From the NCBI GenBank assembly GCA_030867875.1, contig JAOWCC010000577.1, positions 147,180,344 to 147,244,343 on the forward strand: a DNA stretch of 64,000 nt. Direction: 5' to 3'. The stretch comes from Actinernus sp. WN-2022 (Eukaryota; Cnidaria; Anthozoa; Actiniaria; Actinernidae). Below are positions 1-11,500 of the stretch, in pieces. Positions within the stretch are counted from its first letter, which is position 1; every line of letters starts with the position of its first letter. Made by a program: the position numbers and the translations under genes. The notes under the pieces are model-generated. The model ran no database searches. It was given only the letters and a program-made list of their open reading frames with translations, and was not told where the DNA came from.

Positions 1-1850
1 GAACGGCGGTCTCGAGTAAGAAAGACAACTTACGAAGGTTAACAAAAGATTGTTAGCGTGCCGTGTCTTACAAAATGCTTATTTTGAAGCAGTTGGCTTC
101 GTTAGTTAATAAGAACGCGAACGGCGGTCTCGAGTAAGAAAGACAACTTACGAAAATTAACAGAAGATTGTTAGCGTGCTGTGGCTTAAAGTGCCACTAC
201 AACGAAAATTTACCATTTCGATTTGCCACTTTTTCAGTGTCTATAGGTCAATCAGTATTAGAAATATCCGAAATAGTAAAAAATATTCCCAAATGGGCAT
301 CTTAAACCACAAATTTTAGGAGAGTTTACCGGTAAAATCCTGTCCGCCATTGCTGGAAGCCGTGCCCTTTGTTCAGCTTTAAACAAAGGTTTATTCACCG
401 GAAGTGATGTCATACACTTAACATGACAACCTCGTGGCGCGAAATAGCGTGCATAAAAAAGTAGCCAACCTCGCAAAGATAAATATAACTTTCTTCTTAT
501 GTACGTGAAGACGTTTTTAGTAGAAATATGCCTCCAGGCGTTGTGTTCTGCAGGCGAGCGTTAAGTGTATGACATCATTTCCGGTGAATAAACCTTTGTT
601 TAAAGCTGAACAAAGGGCACGGCTTCCAGTAATGGCGGACGTGTAGATTCAATATTCGGAGCTAAAAAAAAATAAGACTTCCTGTCGTTGTATCGAAAAA
701 CAATTTGAACTGGTAATAATATACGAACTCTACTTTATGAATATGCAAAAACATTGATATGTCAAAATTTGATTGTAGGGGCACTTTAAGAAATGCTTAA
801 AAAGAAGCGGTTGGCTTCGTTACAGTATTGTGCAAAAGTCATGCAAACATATTTCGACGAATTTCGCTCTTTGTTCAGCGACATTTCGATGATTTGTCAA
901 ACGAAAATTCGGACCGAGTTATCGAAGTATCGTGATCCGAAACGTATCTGTTGATTGCACAATTACGTATTTTAACCTTTCTTTCACTAGGATTAACGCG
1001 TGACAAATTCGAATTCATAACAAACAGTTTTACAAACGTACGGTAAGATGGTTTTGGTAAATACCCTGCGTGCCAGAGGCGTCAAAAAGTCAAGATTCTT
1101 ACTGCGCAGTATAATAAAAGTTCCTGTCAATCGTGAACTGTCAGCCAGACGCGTGTCTTATTTCTGACACAAATACCGCGGGGCGCAAGTAATTACCATT
1201 TACGTGAATCTGATCCAATGCATTAAAACTCTTAATTCGAAAGGAATTGCACTCTCCGAGTAGAAGTTTTCTGGTAAGAGTATAGAAGTTTTTGCACGTC
1301 TTTCAATATGACAAACGTTGCTTCAAAACTCTGTCGAAGTTCTGTAAAAAATCAGAATGACACGTTCACGCCTGACTGACTGCACATGGAAATTCAGACT
1401 CCAAGAAGAGTTGAGAATTTAATACGCAAACATGTACAATTATTTCTGCTGAAACCTTTTGATACTAGTAACAAGACAAGGATCTGCCGTAAATGTGAAA
1501 CTACACTGAAGCAAAAGTTTATTTGGTGTTATGCTTCGTTAGTTAATAAGAACGCCAACGGCGGTCTCGAGTAAGAAAGACAACTTACGAAAGTTAACAG
1601 AAGATTGTTAGCAGGCCGGTCTCTCAAGAAATGCTTATTTTGAAGCAGTTGCTTCGTTAGTTAATAAGAATGCGAACGGCGGTCTCGAGTAAGAAAAACA
1701 ACTTACGAAAGTTAACAGAAGATTGTTAGCGGGTCGTCTCTCAAGAAATGCTTATTTTGAAGCAGTTGGTTTCGTTAGTTAATAAGAACGTGAACGGCGG
1801 TCTCAAGTAAGAAAGACAACTTATGAAAGTTAACAGAAGATTGTTTACGA
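1..1850. repeat. 118-bp satellite, interrupted
   Basis: A unit of about 118 bases with the core GAACGGCGGTCTCGAGTAAG, then AGACAACTTACGAAAGTTAACAG and ATGCTTATTTTGAAGCAGTT (positions given by the copies) occurs at 1-115, 97-189 plus 786-825, and in three tandem copies at 1529-1850. The second copy is split exactly by the TTAA element at 190-785. The stretch 826-1528 is unrelated sequence in which no gene was recognised. Confidence 0.85.
190..785. mobile_element. TTAA-flanked inverted-repeat element (596 bp)
   Basis: Termini AGTGCCACTACAA and, inverted, AGTGCCCCTACAA, with TTAA directly outside both ends (186-189, 786-789). Inside, 334-424 and 561-640 form a second long inverted repeat. It is inserted into a satellite unit. 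TTAA duplication is characteristic of piggyBac and Kolobok elements; no transposase is present. Confidence 0.8.
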
Positions 1851-2034
1851 GAAGTTTAATGCCGGTGATCGTTCTTTGGGTGATTAGGCTCAATGCTGTT
1901 TGTCATCCATCACATTCAAAGCTTTCAAGTACGAAGACTGCTAACAACGTACATGTACGTCCATTGCGGCACCGCGGCAAGCACCTCGGTTTATCACCTC
2001 AGTTTGCAACTGCTGCGTCCTAAAAAAACTATCG

Positions 2035-2150
2035 CGGTCATTTGTGCGGTGACTGCGGTCATTTGTGCGGTGACCGCGGTCATTTGTGCGGTGACCGCGG
2101 TCATTTGTGCGGTGACCGCGGTCATTTGTGCGGTGGCCGCGGCGCCGGAC
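2035..2150. repeat. 21-bp GC-rich minisatellite
   Basis: Five or so copies of GCGGTCATTTGTGCGGTGAC(C), nearly perfect. The 21-bp unit keeps open frames on both strands, so the predicted peptides here are repeat artefacts. It lies about 300 bases before the WW exon of WAC. Confidence 0.9.
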
Positions 2151-2447
2151 TGCGGCTCCGCGTGTGGTGCACAGGGTTTTTCCGCGGTCGGATGTCCCTA
2201 TAATTCCCGGCGGTACTGTACTATCAAATGCTTTTTTAAAATCAACAAAGCAAGTAAAAAGCATGTTTTTTTTCTTGTTTGGTTTTCTTTTAAGACCAAA
2301 TCCTTTCCGTTTGGGGAGGGGGTATGGATATTTTCTGGAACTACACAATGTGTTAAGGAACATTTCTAATCCATTACAATGCATTCACAAGGCAGTTTTT
2401 GCATGGAAGATCACCTATACAAAGTACTTTGTTTTTTTCATATTCAG

Positions 2448-2551
2448 GAATTCCCATGGTCTCAGCATGGCAGCTCATCAGGAAAGACTTACTATTACAA
2501 TTTTAAAACAGAAAAATCACAATGGGAGAAGCCAAAAGAGTGGATTGAGAG
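2448..2551 (+). CDS. WAC: WAC exon with WW domain
   Basis: The acceptor is a T-rich tract ending in tattcag and the donor is ag|gtaaaa. The frame starting GAA TTC CCA TGG encodes a full WW domain: first Trp at residue 4, the GKTYYYN strand, TEKSQWEKP with the second Trp at 26, then KEWIER. The exon ends in phase 2, and its last AG joins the next exon's first G to make Arg. This is the most diagnostic exon of the gene. It is easy to miss because the longest open frame over it is a different one. Confidence 0.93.
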
Positions 2552-5500
2552 GTAAAAGTGTTAAAGAGCCACTCAACTGTGATCCTTCACATGCCTAGTA
2601 CATGTACATCAGTTTCTCCTTACAGAAAACATAGATTCAAGCATTTTGAATAGCTAAATCAATGGCAGCATAACAAGCAAGCCCACAGAGCAGTGGCAAT
2701 GTAATGGCATTGCAGATGTACACAATAATAGAGGCACACTAGCTATGGATCACAGATGAGAGTGCCTCTTAACAAAATACGAAAGCTATGTACCGTAGTT
2801 GATCACTTATAAGCCGCACTCACTTACAAGCCGCACCCCTAACTTTACTACCTTCACTAGTCTGAAAATGTTTTGGAAAAGTCTCACTCATAAGCTGTAT
2901 CACAATTTTAGCGATTTCTCTCCAAAACCAAGTCAAGTTTCAAGCAACTTTTACTAAATTATCGGAAGTTTCTGGATCTCAAATCTCCTCAGATTATCTA
3001 TGATAGCTTGAGGATGTCTTATGTTCCAGTCATAAACAGTTAAGGTTACCGGATACCTACAAAACGAGAAAGATGGGAAATTTTTTTTAGCACAGAAATG
3101 TAGTTTTAGTAGTAGTGTCTCATATACCAAAAACTCTGTTCAAAAAAAAATTAATTGATGGAGAAATACCAAAAGGAAGTTTTTAACTGGAAGTAAAAGG
3201 CTCTGTTTCATTGACAGCAGATCAATAAACCCATGACACGTGCTCACTCGCCTTAAACAATGGTGTGGAGAAAGCTAGCGCATATTAAATTCATGTTTAT
3301 GTTTATTGAAAAAAAAATTCCACACACGATTCCGTAATTCCATCGGTTGTTGGCCTGATGTCTTCCAAAAAGCAAGCAGGATGCCCTTAGCTTGGAAAAC
3401 AAAGAAAAAAGCAAAGCAAAACAAAACAAGGCCAAACAATGCATACGACTACAAGCCAAAAAGATAAATAGAAGTCCTTGCAAAACCTGACAAACCAACA
3501 CCACGATCTTGCTATTGCCATGCTGTTTGAGACGCCTGCAAATCGCCGTCTCCTCTACTAACTAGGCTGGCATTCAAGTCGTCTCTAGGTGTTCACCCTT
3601 GGCTTTGTCCCTCCGGGTCTTTGTCTTTCCCATTTTTCAAGTCGCACAAGAAAACTAGAGCAACCTAGTTAACATTTTCTCAATGCGCGTAGCTTTGATC
3701 GGAAATCAACATTGGCGGGAAATCTTGAAAGATACAATGTAGTTGAACTGTGATGAGAAATGATTGGCCAAGACCTCGCTAATTGTTGGAGAGGCAGGGC
3801 TTCAGATTCACACATGACAGACAGCTAGATATTTGAAGTGCTATTTTCTACACTTTCCATTTTCAACCAAAATAGAGTTTTAAAAAAGCTCCCATTCAAG
3901 AGGAATTTATCCGATTTGTGTAAAATTTTCACAAAATGTTAATTGATATCGCAGCTGAAAAGGGTGTTGGAGAATTGGGAAATTCTAAAAAGAGAGCTCT
4001 TGACAGCGTTTCTCGCATATCTACTCCTATGTTTTCATCTTTTCACGAAGAGCATGATAACTTTCGAACTAAATCGAATTTTGAAATTCTCCGACACTGT
4101 TTTGTAATACGATTCCTCTGAAATGCGACAAAGCAAACAGATTTTAAAACTTTAAAATATTTTTGGAGTTGGAGCTTCTGAAAGCATCTCACTAGATCGG
4201 AGAAATGGGATCGCAGAAAATACAACTTTTTATGCATTCTTGTAGCCAATTTTATAAGCTTTAAAATTATACATGGATGATTTATCTACGATGGTTCCTT
4301 GAGGCGCTACAGTCCCGCTCAAAAACTTTGCACCGGCGTTTACCGCCGGTGGCACCAAACCACCAGACGGCGTCGATGGCTTGCCACCAAACGTCTCGAC
4401 CCGCCGACGGCTAGCCACCAGGTGCCGTTGACAGCTTACTGCCAAACGTCTTTAGTCGCCGATGGCTAGCCGCCAAAAATAAACAACCCACCGTTTGACT
4501 TTGAGTTATGAATGAAGCTGAAATAAAATATTCTAAAGTGTTAGTTTTATTGACAAGCGCATTTTAACCTGCCATTTCAGTTCTGAAGTGAACAAAAATA
4601 AAACATTCTAAATTCGACCACACACCATGTGAATTCTGAAAGAAGCGAAAATAAAAGATTCTAAAGTGTTGGTTTTATTGTCAAGTTCGTTTCTACCAGC
4701 CATTTGAGTTCTGAAGTCAGTGAAAATAAAACATTCTAAACTCGACCCACAGCAAAAATTAAAGATTCTGATGCATTTTGACCCGCCGTTTTGAGTTCTG
4801 AAGTATGCAAAAACAAAACATTCCAAACTTGACCCTGTGTCGTTTGAGTTCTGAAAGCAGCGAAAATAAAAGATTCTGAAGTGTTGGTTTTATTTTTGAG
4901 TTTGATTTGATCCCATGGCATTTGAGTTCTGAAGACGGCGAAAATTAAAGATTCAAAATTGTTAGTTATTGACCATCGCGTTGCGACATGCCAGCGACAA
5001 GTACGTTTCGACCCCGCACTATTTGAGTTCTGAAAGAGAGAAAATAAAACTTTCTAAAGTGTTAGTTTTATAGTCGGTGCTTTTACTTTCTCCGATGTTA
5101 TTTTATTTTCTGTGTTGGTTGCAAGCCGCCAAGCGTCTTGAGCCGTCAACGTCTGGCCGCCAGGTGGCATCAACCGTCGACAGCTTGCAGGCAAATGTCT
5201 TGAGACGTCAACGGCTAGCCGCCAGCCGGCATCAACCGTCAACGGCTTGCCACCCAACGTTTACCGTCGGTGGCGCCCTGCGTTTAGCCATCAAATTTTG
5301 GCGGCTCTGGTGCCGCCGACGGTTGCAAACTTTTTGAGCGGGACTGTACATAATTTACGATAGGCAACTAGTTCCTGTAAAAAGTAGTGTTGGCCTGCAT
5401 CAGCGGGGAAGATAAACACTGGTATGTAATCAACTAAAGTCGTTTGAGGTGTGCTAACCGCCGTGGAAAGCGAGTAGCAGCTGACGTTTCGAGTGCTAGC

Positions 5501-8500
5501 CCTTTGTCAGAGCAAAAGAGGGAATTGTGGGTGGGGAAACGGTTTACCTTAAAGGGAATCTCGGCTGAAAAACAATGTTTGCTCTCAAATGATTGTTATG
5601 CATGCCTAATTCTGTTTCTGTGTTTGTCTCCAGTAAATTGTACACTAGATGTCATTTATGCACCGATTTTCCTGTCGATAAAAATCATTTGAATTTCCTG
5701 CGCGCCGCCATCTTGGATTTTATGACGTCACAGTGTTGCCCCTATTGTCAGAAAACAATAGCTCTTTTGTTGTGTAACAATAGGCGCAACATTGTTTTTC
5801 AGCCGAGGTTCCCTTTTAGGCTACTATTTATTGCGGCAACTAATCTTAGCAATTTTTGCGATTTTCTGCATGATTACCGCTGAGGAAACAAAGAAAAGTG
5901 CGGCAACAATAGAAATGCTAATAGTTGTAACAGCAAGTGTTGATGAGTAAACTAAGGAAACATGCTGATCTACATGTAAGTGTGAGTGAATACCTGAATT
6001 CTGAAATTAAATGAACGAAAAGCGTTCATTAATACCGTGAGGTGACAAAGTTCCTAATTTGAAAATAAAGTTCTGTTCTTTGCGTTTACGAGTGTCGGTA
6101 GTACCTTGATGCAGAGAAATGCCGCATACAGTGATGTGATTAATGCAATGACCAGGAAGGTTAAAGTGACGAGCTACAGGTTTGGCGAGATCCTTGCTGT
6201 TAGTTCTAAGATCAAGCAAGTGTTTGCGGAATCGATCTCCTAATCTTCGCCCTGTTTCTCCGATGTAGAGTTTGTTACAAAGTGTGCAGGTGATACAATA
6301 AATGACATTACTGGAAGTAATCCTATCTTCAGTCTTCGGTTTGGACGGTAGCAGAGCTGTTCTTCTGTCGATGTCACGGGCGTGGTCCAGTGCAGTTGTC
6401 ACAACAGCGTTAGGATAACCACGCTCGACAAAGAACTGGTGCATCTCCTCGGACTTTGAATTGAAGTCGGATTAAACGCTGCACAAACAGCGAAGCCTAA
6501 GGAATTGAGAATATGGGATAGAGGTTTTAACATGTGTAGGATGAGAAGATGAAAACAATAAATTACATTTAGCTGTACATAATTTAGACTGGAAACGCAC
6601 CCTGAAGGTATCCGGTAGCCTTAATAAACCTGACAAAAATACTGAAAACTCAAGCTAAACAAATAATTGTCCTTCTCTGTCAGGTTTTGGCTGCCATCTT
6701 GAATGTAGACTGCTGACCACAAGATTTGAAGGCTCCAATATGGCGGCCAACATGATGAAGATCTGTGTTTTGGGGCACATAAGCTGCACCCCTAACTTTG
6801 GGAAAGTTTTTCACAGTTTTCAAAATTTTGTGGCAAAATGCTGCAGCTAATATGTGATCAACTATGGTAATTCACAGCCTCTACATTTAAGTGTATGAAA
6901 ATCGTGCACTTGTAACAAAATAAGGGCTGATTTTACTGTTGGTTACAATCACCAATTTTGAGCAACCAAGGTCAGTTAATAAGACCATTATTATTACCAT
7001 TTTCATCGAAGTGCGACTGTGAAAGTTTCAAATTTCATTTGGAAAATTACATTTAGCTGACCATCAATCAAACAAGTACTGCCTGGATTTCATTAAGGCG
7101 TCTAGGCGTGTATGCATTTGAAAGCTTAGGGGTGCAGTTATGGGAGTGGCTTATATGCGAGGTGGAGCTCATGTGTGAGGTGTGGCTTATACATGACAAA
7201 ATACTAAATAATTTATTTTATCCACAACAGGGAGAGAAGGGAGAAAGAGAAGATGCGTCAAAAACAGCTTACAGCATTGGAATCAAAGGAGAGTGGATCT
7301 GGAAAGGAGCAAACTGTTAGCAGAGACTCTAACTTTGGAAAATCTAATAAATGTAAGCACACAGTGTCTGATCTAGAGTGTACAATACTCAGACTGGCAG
7401 AGATGGGGCCAAAATGACCCTTACAAGTTAAGACAACTTACAGAGCAATGTCGAATGAACAAGGCACCATGCCAGAATAGTTCATATTTTGTGTTAAAAT
7501 CACAAGACAGTTATTAAAAATAGCTCATTTTACTAGATAGTTAATTAAAAGTGTCTCTAATAGTTAATTTGTTATCATCAGTGTCAATTCTACATCAAGT
7601 AACTTGTTGATAAGGTATCAAATTTTATGGATTTTTTTCACCCATCAAATGGCCATAAAATTCATTTAAAGCAAAATATTGAAATTCCCTCAACAGTTTG
7701 GAAGACCATGTTATTATTGGGGCTGCCTGTGGCAGCACCGAGTCTTAAAATGCAAGCCGTTATTTTTAAATTTATTTTTTGTTGGGTGTCACAAAATTTC
7801 TGTGCATGCGTTAACGGTCAAGTTCACCACCAATCAGATTGCACTGTGCTGGTCACACAACAATCGCCAGGTTAATTTATTTACATAATTTAATACAGTA
7901 AATCAAGATGGCGGAGGACCCGCGAGGAACTTTCTCTCTAATTTGGAGTCCCATCTCTCAAATGTAAGCCAGTTTAATGTTTTATTTAACTTCACTCGTG
8001 TAAAAGCCTTCCAACAGGCTCCGGATATTTCAACTGCCGCTATTGTCGGAGCCGAAGGACCGCGTTTTTTAGCCAGATGGCCAGTGATTTTATATACGAC
8101 ACGTACGACGACCTGAAGCCAGTGAAGGGGCCAGGATCCGGAAAGCTAAAATTCGAAGAAATAGATATTGGAATCTATAAGCCATCGGCTCGCTGTGCTG
8201 CATTTAAAACATCTGAGGAGAACATCTTATTTTGGGCGAAGGCCCTTCAAGACCAATATTATGAGTCTCTTAAAAACTGTCAGAGATTTTAATTTACCGT
8301 AAGTTGGATCAACCACTTAACCCTTTCACCACTACAGGCCTCAAAAGCGGCCAATATGAAGCATGTACCTGGGAAACATTATTGCATCAAACCTAGACAT
8401 GCTGGAGATACGATGTTGCGATACTATTTCAAGGGATGAATAACTTCAAAGTCAGAGCTATAACAGGGATCGCTTGACTCTCCCACTTTGGAGAAAATCG

Positions 8501-11500
8501 CATTTGTTTTGGAGATCGCTGTTCGTTTCTTCGATTTTCACGAATTTTGAGGAGCTGAAAATCGGCTCAAGAAAACCTTCCCATTCGCACTTGAAACCAA
8601 AAGCAAACACAAAATAACCACTCAGTCGTTACAGTACCTTGTTTAATCTTTCCAACCAGCAGGTTTGTTTGCACAAAATACACCTAGCGACTGTGAAGCG
8701 TGCTATTCTTAATGCTGCACTTCTCTCCACCATGTTTTCCTGCTTCCAATTGCATGCTGGGTAATCAACAAAAAATTCACAAGGGGACCCCCCCTCTGGG
8801 ACTCCTGTAGGATTTTTACCCCTACAACCAAGAGCGGTGATTTGGACTCAAGCCGTTGCTTTAAAGTGACAAAAACATATCCTAATAGGTTGAGCAGGGG
8901 GAAAAGACAACCAACTGCAGAATTTCAAGGGTTTCAGTGAAGAATTATTTCATGTGTCTCAAAGCACAAACACAACAGAAAAATCCTGTGAAACCCCTCA
9001 CAAGGCCTACTAAAAGCAAACCAAGTACTTTTCAGCTGTCATCAGACTTAATGATGTCCTCTACCTCTCTTACAGTGGCTTATTTGTCCAAAATTAGAGC
9101 ACATTTCATTGGAAATCCTACAGAAGAAAGCATACTTACCGCCGACGAGTCCGTAGAATTCTGCCGAATGGCATCGTGGGGAAAGTTTGAGCCCTTGGTT
9201 TAAAAAGTCAGCAGTATTTAACTACCCCGGGCAAGCCAAACTGGAACTGAGGGGGGAGGGTTGAGTTAGCACTCTGCATTTCACCAATTCAGCCCAAACA
9301 CTTCCAGTGGTGAAAGGGTTAAATGAGGCAGAGACACAGTCAGAGAGTATTGAGATCAAGTTATTTCGTTCCAGCGAGGATATTGACCTAGCGGAAACAT
9401 ACAAGCTGTCGAAGGAATAGTTATGTGCCAAGGCATGGGCAAAGATTGAGTTTCCCAGATTACAGATGAAAGTAGAGAACTTAATGAATGAAGAAACAGA
9501 GGTCACACGCGACATGCTTGAGAACATGTTCAACACTTTATGTTATACAAGAAAACAAAACAAGTTACAGAGCCTGCAAGTTCACAAGTCAATGAAAAAC
9601 CCCAAGAGCCTGTAGTTTTGGATCAACATATCCTTGAAACTCCAAAAGCAACATACACATGAGTTAAATTCAAACCGGAAGAGACAGAATTCTTTAGATT
9701 CTTCACGAGGATTGTTAGCCTGCAATAAGAACTCTTTCGCTGATTTAACGACCTTGATTTGTAACATGGAGGCTGACCTAACTGATATGCTTAATGAATT
9801 CTTACTCGAGTCACATCAAAACACGAATCGAAAAACGAAACTCAGTCATTTGGAAGACAAATTAGTGCAGCAAGATAATATATACAAGACCGAAATCAAG
9901 ATGCTGTCATCACGTATTATTGACTTAGAAGTTGAAAATGGCGAGTTGAAAGCGGATATAATAAAGCTGAGATCCGACTTTCAAACTTAAAATATTTTTT
10001 CAAGAATACAAAAAAGAAGACAATGAAAGACCAAGGTCTCCAGTGTTCCGAGACTACCCAACCTACTGAAGCTTTAGCAACGAATCAGTTTGTTCAAGAG
10101 CCATCTTTCTTACATGACAACCCGATCCCTATTCATCAGAATACATTTTCTGTGCTAAATGACAAAAGTTTACAATCACCTGACCGACAACTCACTACTA
10201 AAGAAAGGGACCATGAAGTACGGTAGTACGGTTAATTCTCGGGTTCAAAACAATGAATATACATGTATGCCTGCTCAAATGCAGTGTGTTAAACGAATAA
10301 GTAGTGTTTAAATTAAAAGGTCAACATACGAGAAAAACAAATATTAAATTACATACTAGGGGAGCAGAGAATGAAAGGCACCGTGCTACCGGTCACTCCT
10401 AAAGACTGCTAAATTCAGCTAATAATTCTTCCCTTTGGTTATTACAAAGAGGATTGCAAATGAAAGTGTATTTCATCTTCAATCTCATGTGGCCCGAGTG
10501 AAAGCCCAGATGGGCTCTTGTTCTATATTATTGTGCAAAGTTTGGGTTGATACATTATATTCACATATGCAATTAATTCAAATATGTGAAATTCACTGAT
10601 TTGAATGTAAATTCTCCAAACTTATGTTACCATATGATAGCAACACCTAGCAAATCCATACAGACTATTTATCAGTGATCATGTTGGTATATAGGTTGTC
10701 CATGTACAGCCCTTATTGCTGGCGAGCCACGAGGCGAGCCAGAATATAATCGCTGCAAGTTTGAAAGTATGGCGATGTCGGTTTGTTTGTCTGTTTGTTT
10801 CTCTGTATGTCGGGATTATTTATAAGTCAAGTCACGTGAGAAAGTGAGCATGTGAGCTAGCGTATAGCTAGCGAGGGAGGCCACAAAGTGCATGTTGCAG
10901 GTTTACAGTTTTCTGTTGATAAATGAAATAAATTTATGGGCATGACTTTTTGGCGACTTCACTGGTTCTGCAAGAACTCATCGTATCCTTCGCAGCATTT
11001 ATTTATGTCGTCACACAGTTTTTTTGTTTGCTGACAATTTATAAGGGCTTCAAACTTCGGCTTTGACTTCTTCTTATTTTGCTGAACTGCTCAGAATACC
11101 TTGAAATTACCATTCAATAAATCTACCTTAATTTATCCTAAAGAAAGCTTGATTTATACCCTTGAAGATTTATTTTCTCTTCTACGCCATTCTCTTGCCG
11201 TTAACAATAGGAAATGGACAGTCTGAAATCTACAATGTTTACCGTATCATTTTTCTCGGCCAATGGAAATCCAGATACCATGGCGCATAGAGGTTTCTCT
11301 CAGCGACAGGAAAGGCAAATTAGAGATGAGAAACCTCTGCGTCCATTGTGATGGAGCCCATTGAGGCAAACGAAGCAGCAAATGACAACCAATTAGTTTG
11401 GATTATAAAGTATGACAAAGAATATCAGGGGTTAATCAAAAGTGAGCACGAGGCCATTGCTCCATTTGTTACTCTGCGTTCAGCTTTGATGAATACTTTC

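Larger units (their letters stand above)
5344..6586 (-). mobile_element. 5'-truncated Penelope-like element with 14-bp target duplication
   Basis: The element spans about 5358-6572 on the minus strand. It is bounded by CTGTACATAATTTA at 5344-5357 and again at 6573-6586, a perfect 14-bp duplication. It codes for the end of a Penelope-like polyprotein: at its 5' side the reading ...[10 protein letters not shown], typical of the region after the reverse transcriptase, then an in-frame stop, then a GIY-YIG nuclease ORF. Downstream of the ORF it carries a 264-bp MITE (5552-5815) and a hammerhead-like motif. The reverse transcriptase itself is missing, as expected from 5' truncation during target-primed insertion. 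It lies in the WAC intron directly beside a Tc1-like element. Confidence 0.88.

Noticed and set aside
1386..1574. Possible upstream WAC exon
   Set aside because: The 62-codon frame has no similarity to the WAC N terminus, runs into the satellite, and offers no phase-0 donor that would join the WW exon.
1893..2384. Long overlapping frames on both strands
   Set aside because: Produced by the 21-bp minisatellite, which keeps all frames open.
8937..9203. 88-codon frame in the TTAA element at 8321-9318
   Set aside because: No transposase motif or other domain; element size suggests a non-autonomous copy.
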